Shown here: positions 47,306 through 56,308 of the stretch, one piece after another
Layout: each line of letters starts with the position of its first letter
Position numbering within the stretch: the stretch's first letter is position 1
DNA from: Liolophura sinensis
Taxonomy: Eukaryota; Mollusca; Polyplacophora; Chitonida; Chitonidae
Direction: 5' to 3'
NCBI RefSeq assembly: GCF_032854445.1
Contig: NC_088299.1
Coordinates: forward strand, 8,038,324 to 8,102,323
DNA length: 64,000 nt
Made by a program: the position numbers and the translations under genes
The notes under the pieces: model-generated
The model's input: only the letters and a program-made list of their open reading frames with translations
What the model was told of the DNA's origin: nothing
Databases searched by the model: none

Positions 47306-49441
47306 CTTATTGGATAAATGTCCCAAATCCATGAATCTGATCTTAGCCAAAAAAATACCCGAGGTTAGTAAACATAAGAGAGCATGTTACTGACTACAAA
47401 TGGCAGTCAAAAGTACACACCAGGCAATTAGCATAATTATACAATCAGCACCAGGTACGGAAGGAGGGGTCATGTGATATGATGTGCTAACTTTTCAATA
47501 ATCCATTCCCAGCATGCAATTTACCTCACTGATGACCTCTGCGTTGCTTTCACCCTTGAAAAAAATTGCATAGGCCATGACAGCAGCTATAAGTTAAAGC
47601 TCCCATCACATTAACATACTGCATGAAAAGTTTAACGCATATATATATAGATGAAATAAGTATACAACCGTAGGGTAAAAAAAAAATTTCAGAGACTGAA
47701 ATCTGCAAAATCCTAATGAGCAATCTTTTTATGAGATTATCAAACAGGATTTAATACGGAAAAGAAATGCCACTATGATTCTGCTATTAAATGCGACTTA
47801 TTTAGGCCCAGTCAGGGCTACATTTACGACTAGTCAAGACTGTAATGCATATCAATCTTGGACTGATTGTATGATATTGGCTGTGACTGACAACTATAAA
47901 ATGATAGTAACAAATCTTTCGAGTCTCTGAGGTAGTCATAGTCCTGGTTAATTGAATACTATTTCAGTCTCTGTAGAATACAGTATATGAAAAATACCAA
48001 CACGTTATCATTTTTGCACGCATCCCATTGTCCACCCTACCGTCCAAGTTTTATTTTGGTGATGACGGTACCAGTGCTACATGAAGTAAGGCAATTTACA
48101 TAAAGTTCGCATAAAAGTCTGATCAGAAAGGGCATGCGTACTTTATTTGATCAAAAGTTTAGTTTGTGAAATTGCATTCTGAGAAGCACCTAGAGGGCCT
48201 GATTTTTATACTTCTTATGCCAATACCTTATTTTTCTGATAAGAAATTTACACAAACTTCACAAGAAAGAAGAAAAAAATGTGTCTGTTGAAAAATGCTA
48301 ATCTTTAGGTGATATAAAGTAGATGTGTTTTTGATTTAGAACTCTTACATTGCATGTTGAAATATACATGTACATGCACTTTGACATATTCTGAGAGAAT
48401 ACAGCCATAGTTCTTATCTGTCTCATTGACAGCAAAAAGTCTACTGATCCATTTGAAATGGCTTTAAGATTTAAATCAAGTATTAAAATAAAACCTACCC
48501 GCTTGGGAATCGGATTTAACACATTGTCATTTTGTCGCTAGGCTTTATTTTTCATATTCGCAAGTCGAACTGTGAGCCATTTTGGAGCCTAACTTTGTGC
48601 TCTTCCATTCTGAATTCAGTTAAATAGCCTGTTAACAATTTCAAGAGGATGGATGTCTTACTGTGGCAACAGTCCGGCGTAAGGCGTAAAGAGATTTACT
48701 TATGGTGTCAAAGTCATAAAAACTTGAAGTAGTTCAAATTATGACTGTGTAGTACTGTCATTTAAAAACATATCCCTGAAGCAATGTGTAAGAGTTCTGC
48801 ATCAATATATATTTGCCATTTTCAAACAGGTTGGTTTCTGAAAGCACTATTATGAATGAAGCAGCAGTTGTCTCCATTTAACAGCTAGATGAGACACGAG
48901 AGAGTAGTGCCCCCTTTTGTACAGCAATGAATCAAAATATTGAGAGCCCTGGGCATGTTGGGCTATAGCATAAATATTGGCATCGTTAGCTTATTCATTA
49001 TGTTTTTGCCACTGTACGAAATAAACAAAATCACTTGACATTAGATTACCTAGTAATGTTATCGCTATAAACAGCAAAAAATGGCCACTGCAAACTTTGA
49101 AGACTGTAAGACAGTGTCTTTCTACATACGGAATAACATGAAATATTTGTCTGTTGAATCATCACCATGAAATTAAGAAAGTAGCCACTTACATACATGT
49201 GCATACAGCTACTTCATTTGTACGTTACCTGTGAATGTTTATGGTCTACAGCATCCACCAGCAGCTCTGCTCCGCCTTCTGTTTTAGGCGTCTCAATTTT
49301 CGACATTATCCACTCGATGGCTGCCCGCTTTGCATCTTTTGGGAACTCCATGACGACCAGTGGTGTGAAGGATCGACCATCTTTAGCCACATATGTCTGG
49401 AATCGTGAGACAAACGTCTCCTTAGGTCTGCTTTCCCCCAT
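29277..49441 (-). CDS. ANO10: Anoctamin-10 (TMEM16K) orthologue, complete coding region
   Basis: Anoctamin-10 is a TMEM16-family membrane protein; in vertebrates it is an ER-resident lipid scramblase, and loss causes spinocerebellar ataxia in humans. Seen: twelve exons, all with GT/AG borders and agreeing phases, giving 671 residues (human 660). The N-terminal cytosolic part keeps [24 protein letters not shown] and [13 protein letters not shown]. The membrane part starts near residue 205 ([17 protein letters not shown]) and has about ten hydrophobic segments, ending with [15 protein letters not shown]. Acidic residues at the TMEM16 calcium site are kept: E453, D514, E517, E546 and D550. The tail is short ([14 protein letters not shown]). 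Exons: 49224-49441, 42058-42194, 41327-41464, 40363-40479, 38674-39240, 38313-38368, 37996-38070, 36415-36633, 32069-32260, 31644-31778, 29644-29760, 29277-29321. An acceptor just before the ATG (CTGTGTTTTTCCAG) suggests a non-coding upstream exon. Confidence 0.95.
29644..29760 (-). CDS. ANO10: ANO10 coding exon 11
   Basis: It encodes [20 protein letters not shown], then [18 protein letters not shown], the last membrane segment and the start of the tail. Borders are ATTTCAG and GTGAGA. Confidence 0.95.
30227..30419 (+). mobile_element. 5'-truncated SINE with 12-bp target duplication
   Basis: The body is 30239-30407, starting at GCTGGCTTCCCCTCTGGCC. ATCTCTCTTGTA flanks it at 30227-30238 and 30408-30419. 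Confidence 0.9.
30471..30637 (-). mobile_element. 5'-truncated SINE with 14-bp target duplication
   Basis: The body is 30485-30623 on the minus strand. GTCATGAATGTATA flanks it at 30471-30484 and 30624-30637. It lies only ~65 bp from the preceding SINE, in opposite orientation. Confidence 0.9.
30639..30816. mobile_element. Small MITE-like element with ~24-bp inverted ends
   Basis: The left end GTAAAGGACCTAAAATTTCC (30639-) and the right end, whose complement reads GTAAATGACCTAAAATTTTG (30816-), form inverted repeats. The interior has GGTAGGATGACATCTTACTG and TAAGTTTCAGCATCAAAA, shared with 37775-37945. Confidence 0.7.
31072..31616. repeat. 45-bp minisatellite, about 12 copies
   Basis: The unit contains TGTACCACTTCCTCCACACT, then GACAAAGGTGTAACTCAGTATCGTA. 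The period is a multiple of three and no frame-breaking change occurs, so long open frames exist on both strands (178 codons on plus, 194 on minus). It is inside an ANO10 intron, so coding use is unlikely. Confidence 0.95.
31644..31778 (-). CDS. ANO10: ANO10 coding exon 10
   Basis: It encodes [20 protein letters not shown] to LLFVVVE. The borders are CATTACAG and GTACGT. A 45-bp minisatellite starts about 28 bp past the donor. Confidence 0.95.
32069..32260 (-). CDS. ANO10: ANO10 coding exon 9
   Basis: It encodes [31 protein letters not shown] and [10 protein letters not shown], the best conserved TMEM16 block with four calcium-site acids. Borders are GTTTCAG and GTAATG. Confidence 0.97.
32939..33199 (-). 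mobile_element. Full-length SINE
   Basis: On the minus strand it has a head ending GGTTAGCACGCCAGCACAGC, a worn box B, the CACCATAATGCTGGCC block and the AAATAAATA tail. AGATATAT on both sides may be the target duplication. Confidence 0.9.
33915..34117 (-). mobile_element. MITE family B, copy 2
   Basis: The ends are TAATTCCCCAACCTGTTCCC and GTGAAAAGGTTGAAGAATTA. The interior has TTTCAGTGCAATTTTC, CTACATTGGTTGGATTGGC and TTTCAGGGCTTC, the reverse complement of copies 1, 3 and 5. Confidence 0.82.
35378..35477. repeat. Three palindromic motifs at 43-bp steps
   Basis: GCGGCTTAAGCCGC (35378-35391, a perfect 14-bp palindrome), GCTGCTCAAGCCGT (35421-35434) and GCGGCTCAAGCCGC (35464-35477). Even spacing and symmetry suggest binding sites for a dimeric protein such as a transposase. 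Confidence 0.85.
35650..35892 (+). pseudogene. Truncated transposase-like open reading frame (N-terminal part only)
   Basis: Eighty codons, with a second ATG at 35677 in the strong context AAAATGGCA that gives [20 protein letters not shown]. The protein is acidic ([12 protein letters not shown]) and then reads [18 protein letters not shown] before the stop. This is like the disordered N-terminus of piggyBac-type transposases. No DDE-type catalytic region follows, so it is probably a remnant. Confidence 0.5.
36415..36633 (-). CDS. ANO10: ANO10 coding exon 8
   Basis: It encodes [20 protein letters not shown], then a charged cytosolic loop longer than in human ([17 protein letters not shown] onward), ending MDVYE. 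E453 is the TM6 calcium-site glutamate. Borders are CCACCAG and GTAAAG. Confidence 0.94.
36742..36962 (-). mobile_element. SINE lacking its box A end
   Basis: It runs from the TTATTTGACTGG tail through the CATTACGGTGGGAGGAAACC block to GGACTTGAACTCACAGTGAC (box B side) and stops near GGTGAGAAGCTC, so about 60 bp of the head are missing. Confidence 0.88.
37775..37945 (+). mobile_element. Relative of the 30639-30816 MITE-like element
   Basis: It shares AGGATGATATTCTACTGG, TAAGTTTCAGCACCAAAA and a right end AAATTTTTTGGTCATTTAAG with the element at 30639. The left end is poorly kept. Confidence 0.55.
37996..38070 (-). CDS. ANO10: ANO10 coding exon 7
   Basis: It encodes [20 protein letters not shown] and VRLRS, a membrane segment matching human [20 protein letters not shown]. 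Borders are GTTTCAG and GTAAGT. Confidence 0.95.
38313..38368 (-). CDS. ANO10: ANO10 coding exon 6
   Basis: A 56-nt exon encoding [18 protein letters not shown], between TTTTCAG and GTAAGG. It continues the [13 protein letters not shown] motif across the splice. Confidence 0.93.
38674..39240 (-). CDS. ANO10: ANO10 coding exon 5 (largest)
   Basis: At 567 nt, it covers [31 protein letters not shown], the FRWGT and NSITGK motifs typical of ANO10, and about four hydrophobic segments, ending KFLNDW. The acceptor is ATTTCAG and the donor is GTAGGT. Confidence 0.97.
39509..39739 (+). mobile_element. MITE family B, copy 3
   Basis: The ends are TAATTCCTCAACCTTCTTCC and CATATGCAAAAAGGTGGAGG. It carries an extra ~25 bp (GTAGTTCAATTAAATTTAAC) before TTTGTGAAGCCCTGAAATTG compared with copy 5. 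Confidence 0.82.
39980..40230 (+). mobile_element. SINE, near full length
   Basis: The head is diverged (GGTGGCAAATTGGTAAATTA), but GACCCAGGAACCTCTCACCA, GAGTTCAAGCCTAGCTCATG, CACCATAATGCTAGCC and the AAATAAATAAAT tail are all present in order. Confidence 0.88.
40363..40479 (-). CDS. ANO10: ANO10 coding exon 4
   Basis: It encodes [20 protein letters not shown] to FFKEQPI, just ahead of the first membrane segment. The acceptor is GTTTCAG and the donor is C|GTAAGC. Confidence 0.94.
40847..41232. mobile_element. 386-bp MITE with ~55-bp terminal inverted repeats
   Basis: The left end TACTCCTTACAGCGCATGCG (to CACTGCCACC at 40901) mirrors the right end, whose complement reads TACTCCTTACAGCACATTCG (41232 to 41176). 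No open frame for a transposase fits inside. It sits in ANO10 intron 3 (40480-41326). A worn relative lies at 24449-24770. Confidence 0.88.
41327..41464 (-). CDS. ANO10: ANO10 coding exon 3
   Basis: It encodes [20 protein letters not shown] through [16 protein letters not shown]. The acceptor is ATTACCAG and the donor is G|GTGAAG. Confidence 0.95.
41611..41814 (-). mobile_element. MITE family B, copy 4
   Basis: It carries TTTCAGTGCACTTTACA, CACATTGGTTGGACTGG, AATCTTATCAGTCTACACAG and GTGAAAAGGTTGGAAGAAT, parallel to copy 2. The left end is worn. It lies in ANO10 intron 2. Confidence 0.8.
42058..42194 (-). CDS. ANO10: ANO10 coding exon 2
   Basis: It encodes [20 protein letters not shown] to FQGS, matching the human LYLVGASKIRLLLGAE region. 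The acceptor is CTTCCCAG and the donor is G|GTTTGA. Confidence 0.92.
42968..43282. repeat. Tandem duplication, 157-bp unit, two copies
   Basis: CTTAATACCAGATTTAACTT starts at 42968 and again at 43125, and the match runs on through GCACTTGTCCC and CTCCAATTTAGAACAACTGA. The copies differ mainly at a homopolymer tract: copy 2 has about 20 C plus A (43171-43200) where copy 1 has A only. Confidence 0.92.
44927..44997. repeat. 15-bp perfect inverted repeat with 41-bp loop
   Basis: GTGCGTCTCTGTGGC (44927-44941) and GCCACAGAGACGCAC (44983-44997) are exact reverse complements inside an ANO10 intron. Confidence 0.85.
46163..46310 (-). mobile_element. SINE copy, degenerate
   Basis: An ATTTATTTATTTACC start, a TTTGATTGCTGTTTAACTCA block, ACTCAAGAATTGTTCACTT, GGGGAAACCGAACTGCC and ACCATGGCCTTTGGCAAG follow the family order with many changes. 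Confidence 0.6.
46945..47097 (+). mobile_element. 5'-truncated SINE, diverged
   Basis: It begins at GTGGGAAGGTCTGTCAGC and contains CCCAAAATAATGCTGGCTG and TCAAATAAATAAATAAATA. TTTTCAG flanks both sides as a possible remnant of the target duplication. Confidence 0.8.
47243..47301. repeat. TA dinucleotide microsatellite
   Basis: An almost pure (TA)n run of about 58 bp in ANO10 intron 1. Confidence 0.95.
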
Positions 49442-49450
49442 GATTTCAAT
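49224..49450 (-). CDS. ANO10: ANO10 exon with start codon
   Basis: The acceptor next to 49450 leads to nine untranslated bases and ATG at 49441. It encodes [20 protein letters not shown] and on to VDHKHSQV. The donor is uncertain: CAG|GTAACG at 49229 looks better, but only AAC|GTACAA at 49224 gives phase 2, which the next exon needs. A missed mini-exon is the alternative. Confidence 0.85.
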
Positions 49451-49611
49451 CTGGAAAAACACAGGTAGAAAATCCCATGAAAATACCTGTATATATATAC
49501 AGGTGTATATATATATATGTATATACCTGTCGGTATGTATGCATGGGATTTTACGCTGTACACGAGTCATTCGTCATGTGTATGTGGTGAGGACCATGCA
49601 CCAACCTGCTG

Positions 49612-49745
49612 CTGCCAATAACATGACTAAAAGATCATGCTGGAGACACCAGACATGACACCCACCCATTATGCTGTCACTGGGCCAATCAGCCTTGTCT
49701 CCTTGCTCTAACCTGTTAGCGCTGAGTGCCAAGAGACAACAAGTC
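49612..49745 (+). repeat. Interspersed repeat C, copy 1
   Basis: GACACCAGACATGACACCCA, CACTGGGCCAATCAG, CTCCTTGCTCTAACCT and GCGCTGAGTGCCAAG are shared in order with 51769-51960 and, inverted, with 62520-62640. Confidence 0.8.
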
Positions 49746-50876
49746 ACATGAAAATAATGAGTATCAGGCACTTTTAAATGTGGAAATGTGGTTCAAATCA
49801 AAAGAATTGACATGAAAAGAATAAAACTTGTTAAAATGGAATCTCTGAATGTGAAAAATCAAAGACCTTGTTTCCAGCGAAACTAGACAGAATTTCCTGC
49901 AACAGTCAACTTAAACCCTGATGTTAAGATGCAAATTAGGCCTATGGCAATGGAGCACATGTACACTTGGGGTCTTTTCCTGTTTTCCAAACTGGAGCCA
50001 GACTTGATCAGCTCTCTGTTATTTCATATCACACATATACATTTACTTGTCCCACATCAGACAAAATACTCTGCTTTTTATTGGATAACAGCAGTCACAT
50101 GGGTTACAGATATATTCTTGAATCCTCCAGATGCTGTCAAACTTGTCTGCTGAGTAGGTCGTCTCCCTTTGTCAGGTTGTGAATTACAATGGTCCCATCG
50201 CTGAAGCAATTCACCTATACATCGATCTTCTGCAATGAACTGATGGGTCTTTGTAGGATAAATTCGTTACATGGTTATTCAGTGATTGGGTATATACAAA
50301 TATATGGACGCCTCACCCAAAATGAGGATTACCGACACCATATATTTACGTATCCTATCACTGAGTAACCATTCAACTAATAATACGCCACACTATCAAA
50401 TATACGTATATAATTATCATTTTCATGTCAGCATGTCTTTTAGCCGTCCAGTGTAGGTAAGGTAAGTTGTTACGGTTATTATTTATTTGTTTACTTGATA
50501 TCCCTACCTCACTCCCACATCCCTCAACATACAGCTTCTTTTCAATGTACATAATACAAGTTGTAGAAATAAAAGAAACTCACTGTGGTATAATAAGGTC
50601 AGTCTGTTTATTGCATACCAGTACTGGTGTGATTCATGTATGCAGAGATGCACTGTCTGAAACTTTAGAGTACGTTAACTACAGACTACATGAATGTAGA
50701 GCAAAAAAAATACCCCACCAAATTGAACTTGATCACACTGTTCAAATGTCAGTGATATGTAGAGAGATTTTAGCCTCTGCGGCCATAAAGGTCTGTTCCT
50801 GAACCAGCACATTAAGAGATGTTAAGTACACAAAGAACTACATCAAAAAAAAAAGTTTTAGAAAATTCTGGTGCAG

Positions 50877-51086
50877 TAATTCTTCAACCTTTTCGCATGT
50901 TTGCAAGATATTTATTCAAGCATATTCTGAAGGCATAATTCCATGTAGATTGATAAACTTATTTTTTTCGTGAAGCCCTGAAATTGGCCAATCCTACCAA
51001 TGTAGTTTTGCCTCCAAATTTGAATTAAAAATGTGCATAAATTGCACTGAAAGCTGATTTTTCATATGCAAAAAGGTTGTGGAATT
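50877..51086 (+). mobile_element. MITE family B, copy 5
   Basis: The ends are TAATTCTTCAACCTTTTCGC and CATATGCAAAAAGGTTGTGG. This is the cleanest copy, about 210 bp with ~22-bp imperfect inverted ends. Confidence 0.85.
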
Positions 51087-51144
51087 GGGGTATATTTAAT
51101 GCAGTTTCTGAATAAAAATTCCATGAACTAATTTCATTCAACGG

Positions 51145-51246
<102 letters not shown>

Positions 51247-51768
51247 CAGTCACTATCATATTTAGAGTGCTAATGACTACAGGAATCTCTTAGGGGACAT
51301 CATGGATACTGAGCAATGAAATGTCATCCTGAAAAATCAGAAGTGTGTAATGTTAACATGCCCCTGAGGAGACATGTTTATTTTCAATCGACGACAATTA
51401 CATCAAACTATAGGGTGAAGTGGAGGTCAACTGAAGTCTGTCTGAGCAAAGAAGATATTTTGGTAGACATGCAAGACAGGATTTATTGGGGTCTTTTTTT
51501 TGTAACTGTGTCACTAGATCACCTAGCTGAAGTGTGTCTGCACTGTCTTGTTACCCTGACTTGTGTGTCTTCAAGATCCTCTTACATTAAGAAAAGTGTT
51601 TGAACTGCTCCCACAAGCACTGGCGTGATTTTGTTGCTGATTTCACTCGTGATTTCCAAACACTTCCCTGATTTAAGAGCGATGATTTATAGGACTTTAG
51701 AAGTAAAAAAAGAAATTCAGCTAAAAAGAAGTTTGTTGCATTTTAATTCCGAACAAACCAAGTAAGAA

Positions 51769-51960
51769 TTAGACACCAGACATGCACCCCACCTAGTCAC
51801 AATATACTGACACCAGGCCAACCAGTCCTGTTTCCTTGCTCTAACCTCTCAGTGCTGAGCACCAAGCGAGGCAGCAACAGGCACCATTTTTAAAGTCTTT
51901 GGTATGACTCGACCCGGGTTTGATCCTGGGTCTTCCCATTTCGAAGCACTCGCCATTATA
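51769..51960 (+). repeat. Interspersed repeat C, copy 2 (longest)
   Basis: It extends copy 1 with CAAGCGAGGCAGCAACAGGC and the tRNA-like or palindromic stretch GACCCGGGTTTGATCCTGGG. It is of unknown class. Confidence 0.78.
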
Positions 51961-52854
51961 GAAGGCAAGTCTTCTGTATGCCTAACAGGGCATTTAGCAA
52001 CAAATCTATTGAATACAATAATTCATCAGCTTAACTTGATGTATGATATCACAAAAAATATTTCCGAAATCCATGCCTCATTAAATAAACGAGAAATAAT
52101 CTTTTGACAGATTACAATTTATATTTTCCTCTGTCTAGCAGCAATTTTATTTGATTCTGTAGCTCAAAAAGAGAAAAGACAATGGCCGGGGTGAAATGTT
52201 CACTTGGAGGACATTCACACCGGACATGCAAAAGCAATTTAACTAACAATTACTCGTCAAGCAGGTGCCCATGACATCACTAATCAATCTTCAGGGCCAC
52301 TTTCAAACTAAAGGCAGGTAACATGATTCACTGAGGGCAAATGCAGGCCAGGGGTACTTATTTTCGGAGCTAATGAACTTGAACGATCATAGTGTTTCAT
52401 GTGTGTCATCCACATTTGGTGTTCTATTTAAAGAATAAGCTAACTGCTGTCTGATCACTCAATGCATTACATGCAGATGAGAATATGATTTCTGCGAGAC
52501 ATCAATCTTGAGCAGACAATTTTAGCAGACATGTTCTCCTGAAAATCAATATAGTCTAGACAGTGAATTATGTAATTTCCTCCCATGAAGTTTTTCACAC
52601 AAGTATTTGCAGCCGCTGTTTCAAAAAAGTCAGCAGTTAGAAACTTGCTCCAGGATGCAAATATAGTAAGCCTGATGAAACCTTTTTTGCTGTTGTTATA
52701 TATACATTCTTAGTTTTTACCTGTAAATGATTAAAATTCAACAAAATGATTGCAATCAGGCTTTAAAGTATAGGCATGCTTTAATCATTATGGGTGAATA
52801 TCTCACCTGTGACAGTGTACAATAATGCCTCAACATGTACATCCACTTTAAGTT

Positions 52855-53030
52855 ACAGTGTTTTTGGGTAAGTGGGAAGGTCCGTCAGCAACCTGCGGAT
52901 GGTCGTGGGTTTCCTCCGGGCTCTGCCTGGTTTCCTCCCACCATAATGCTGGCCGCCGTCGTATAAGTGAAATATTCTTGAGTACAGCGTAAAACACCAA
53001 TCAAATAAATAAATAAAACAGTGCTTTTGG
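52855..53030 (+). mobile_element. 5'-truncated SINE with 13-bp target duplication
   Basis: The body 52868-53017 is close to consensus (CGGATGGTCGTGGGTTTCCT, GGCCGCCGTCGTATAAGTGA). ACAGTGTTTTTGG (52855-52867) and ACAGTGCTTTTGG (53018-53030) flank it with one mismatch. Confidence 0.9.
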
Positions 53031-55614
53031 TATCTACCTATGTACATGCAGCTAAGAAAAAGAAAAGACTCCACAAACATTTTAGTCATACATGTATACA
53101 CACGAGCAAAGAGATGGATAACTTTGTTTATAACAGATATTACATGTACTTGAGGGTCAAAGTAACATAGGTCATGGTATCCACATTCTTTTCCTTAAGA
53201 AATGATAGGGTTAAAGTAGTCCCTGCCCCCTTCCACCAAATACCTGTTTGTAATGAGGCTCTAGCTGGGGTGGCTGATGACCAATGGCAATGCAGTCTTC
53301 AAGGTTAAAGTTCATGGCAGTTGCAAGAACTTATCCCTTCATTGTACCTTAACATGGGTCCATCATAAAGAGATTACATGCATGGAAAATGGATAACTAT
53401 AAATTAACAACCAATAGAATGGTCTTAACCAGATGAAATCTCATGAATACCTACCTAGATACCTATTCACAAGTTTGTCATGTTTACTGTGAAATCTCAG
53501 GAAACTTTACCAACTATACACAACAAGAAGTGTCAGCCCTGGCCCCATGCCCACGCCTCTTTTCCTCACAGCCGACACCCACACTTTACACCCTCATGCA
53601 TTCTTCACTTCTCTAGGCCTATCAAAATGCATGAATGCACAGAGGGTTGATTCTCCAGGAGTTGGGTGAGTCTATTTTTAGCTCTACAGGTGGGAGAAGC
53701 CATTAGGTGCATGGGTCCCTGCAGAGGTCTGTTGTAACCCCTGCAAGGAACTTGGATTGGTGTCAACTAACAGCCAGGCATGCTGTAGTGAAGGTATTAG
53801 ACACATATACTCCACTGTCTGTCCTGTACACAGGTGAACAGGTTGATATCTCATCTTACCTAGGACACTAACGAGTTGAAAGTTTCACAGAAACTCAAGC
53901 TCAGGTGTGGTGGGGTTCATACAGAGGTAAGACTGGGTGTTAGAAACGGTTCATCAACGCTAGTCAGTGAGCTTCCAGGCTCTGTAGCTACCTGGCTAAC
54001 AGGTGTGAGGATTGAAACCACAGGTGAGGTAGGTGGGTGGGTGTATACGACCCCCTGGGTCAGATAACTGTTTGACCACTGGAGACACAGGCCCATAGAG
54101 AGGGTAAGGTCTTGTGTAAACTTTCCAACTCCCCCTATGCATTGTCTATAATGCCTACACATTAACTTCAAGGGGAATTTTCTCAAGCATGCTTAGTGAG
54201 TCATGCATACATGGTAGATAGGCTTCTAAAAACTTAGCTTCACGTTATCATGAGAGCTTTGCTTGAAAGCTGATCTATACCTATCATGCTTTCACTTTCC
54301 GTTGTTATCAGTTATTTATGAATTTAGACTGCATTGAGCATTTTCTCCTAACTTCTAATCGCAGCATTCAAACTTTCTTTCACAGGGACAGTCAAAGATT
54401 TAGGAGAGTGAATTGATCACATGGTTTAGGACACCCTGCCCATCAGCCTCATGAGAACATCTGCTTTCTACAGATACTGAGATAGTCACAGGAAATCATT
54501 GAACAGGTAAGGAAGTTTTTCTACTTGAATGCTAAATGACTAAAAAAATTGACTAGTGAATAAGTTGCACATTTCCTCTGACTCTGAGAGCAGCTCTGTT
54601 GATCCTACAAAGATGCTTTGACTGGACAGTACGACAATACCCTACAAGAAAAATTTAAGTTTTACCTACAAAACATGACAATTTTTATTGAAACATTCAC
54701 TTTTTGGAGCGAAATTTGAGGCCATTTACTAAGCATTGTTTTATATCATGTCAGCATAGTATACATGTATATGCAACTCTCCAAATTTATAGCCTGTTTA
54801 TTAGCTGGTATAATCAGACCGTGCAGAGGAATTAAAATATCTACACATGTATTTAATACAAATATCGATCACCTAAACAATTTAAATTGTGACAAGTGGC
54901 ATTATAGTGTCAGGGAGATTAGAACTTGTGGAGAATTTAGCATGGACTCCAGGTATGAAGGGTATGAATTTTCCCTTATTGTGCATTAAGTTCTTTCAGT
55001 GTGTTGATTGAGAACAAATACAATAACAATATAGCTTATCTATAGGAATATAAAGCAAAGCTTCTATTTTGCAAATAAATTGTCAGGTTAATTTGAACTG
55101 AGAACTTTTCAATTTTTTCATTTTATATGACTAATTAATTAATTTCATAAATGAAATAAATTAATTATTCCAGATGAAAAAAAAGTTTGAGGAGTTGAGG
55201 AGATATATACTAAGATGTGATAAAATTCCTAAATTGCATGTCAAAGTGACATGGTGAGTAATTTTGCCTGCGGCAAAGGATTGAGAGACTGTCAGTCATT
55301 GGGGACTCTGAAATTGTCTAAATTGAAAAACGCACAAGTGAAAGTCTTAAATTATGATGTAAATTGATCATGAAGAGAAATGTCAAAAAGTAGCCATGGA
55401 AGAATGATGGAGTATTTTGAGATGTCTTGGCTAAATGTTTGACACGATTTGTAAGAAGATATATCAAAATCCACAACTACACAAATCCTTTTGCGCATGC
55501 ATGGTCACATGTTACATGCAGAATTTCAGGTGGGCGAGCATACACTTCGCTTTTGGTCACAAACTAGCAAAAAGATAATAAAATATCCTCATTATATAAA
55601 AGATTTAAAACTTG

Positions 55615-55743
55615 ACAAACAAGAAATTCTTGTATAAACTACCATTATTAATCCACATAAATGAAACATATTTATAGATGACAAACAAAAAATTTCCATG
55701 TATACTAACATTTTAAATTCACATAAATGAAATATATTTATAG
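55615..55743. repeat. Diverged tandem duplication, ~63-bp unit
   Basis: GACAAACAAGAAATTCTTGT... and GACAAACAAAAAATTTCCAT... each lead to CACATAAATGAAAYATATTTATAG-type sequence, giving two adjacent units. Confidence 0.75.
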
Positions 55744-55788
55744 GTTATGTTCATAAATTTATGAACATGACCTATAAATATATTTCAT
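55727..55788. repeat. 62-bp near-perfect palindrome without a loop
   Basis: The arms 55727-55757 and 55758-55788 are reverse complements with one mismatch, centred on AAATTT (for example GTTCATAAATTTATGAAC). Confidence 0.9.
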
Positions 55789-56308
55789 GTCTTCATCATC
55801 AAAATCAGACTGGTAAACACTAAAATTCATGCATACACATCTAACAATTGAGTCATTAGTGAGTTACGACTGGCAGTTAGAACTTACGTAATCATAATAC
55901 ATACGCTGAATGTGATTTTGATGCAGGTTCAGATCGCCTCTTAATATAGCACTGTGTATGGCTGCTCACAATGAAATAATCATTGGCTGACAATTACTGT
56001 ATTAATACAACACACATGTAACTGTCCAACCTGAAGGACAAGCATGGAGAGAGCCTTGTGATCAAATCATATAACTTGTACACAAAGTTAAATAGCTGTC
56101 CAATTTTTCAGTAATTTTCTGCAACAACTGGACAAAGCATACAATCATATCCAGTCGACAGCTGTATTTGTCACAGTTGCATTAATGTTCAATGGATTTT
56201 CTTGGAACATACCTGTAAGATGTGATGAGTTTGTTGCCAATTAATAGTTTTGAAATGATATCATAGCTGCTCTGAGCCAATCATTTAGTCACATGACTAG
56301 AGTACTGC

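Larger units (their letters stand above)
42195..49223. other. ANO10 intron 1
   Basis: About 7 kb. Holds the 157-bp duplication, an inverted repeat at 44927-44997, two SINE copies and a TA run. I see no exon between the first two coding exons, though a mini-exon cannot be excluded (see the exon 1 donor note). Confidence 0.65.

Noticed and set aside
47526-47594. Exon-like segment in ANO10 intron 1 (reads [18 protein letters not shown] on minus)
   Set aside because: It does not match any part of ANO10 and does not repair the phase at the first-exon donor.
49546-49570. Short SINE-like word TTTTACGCTGTACACGAGT near the ANO10 start
   Set aside because: About 20 bp only, without the other family blocks; it could be chance.
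50467-50802. 111-codon open frame upstream of ANO10
   Set aside because: No recognised motif, no splice context and AT-rich composition; probably a chance frame.
54640-54735. Possible relative of the 30639-30816 MITE
   Set aside because: Only a GCGAAATTTGAGGCCATTTAC-like right end and loose interior similarity; not enough to call.
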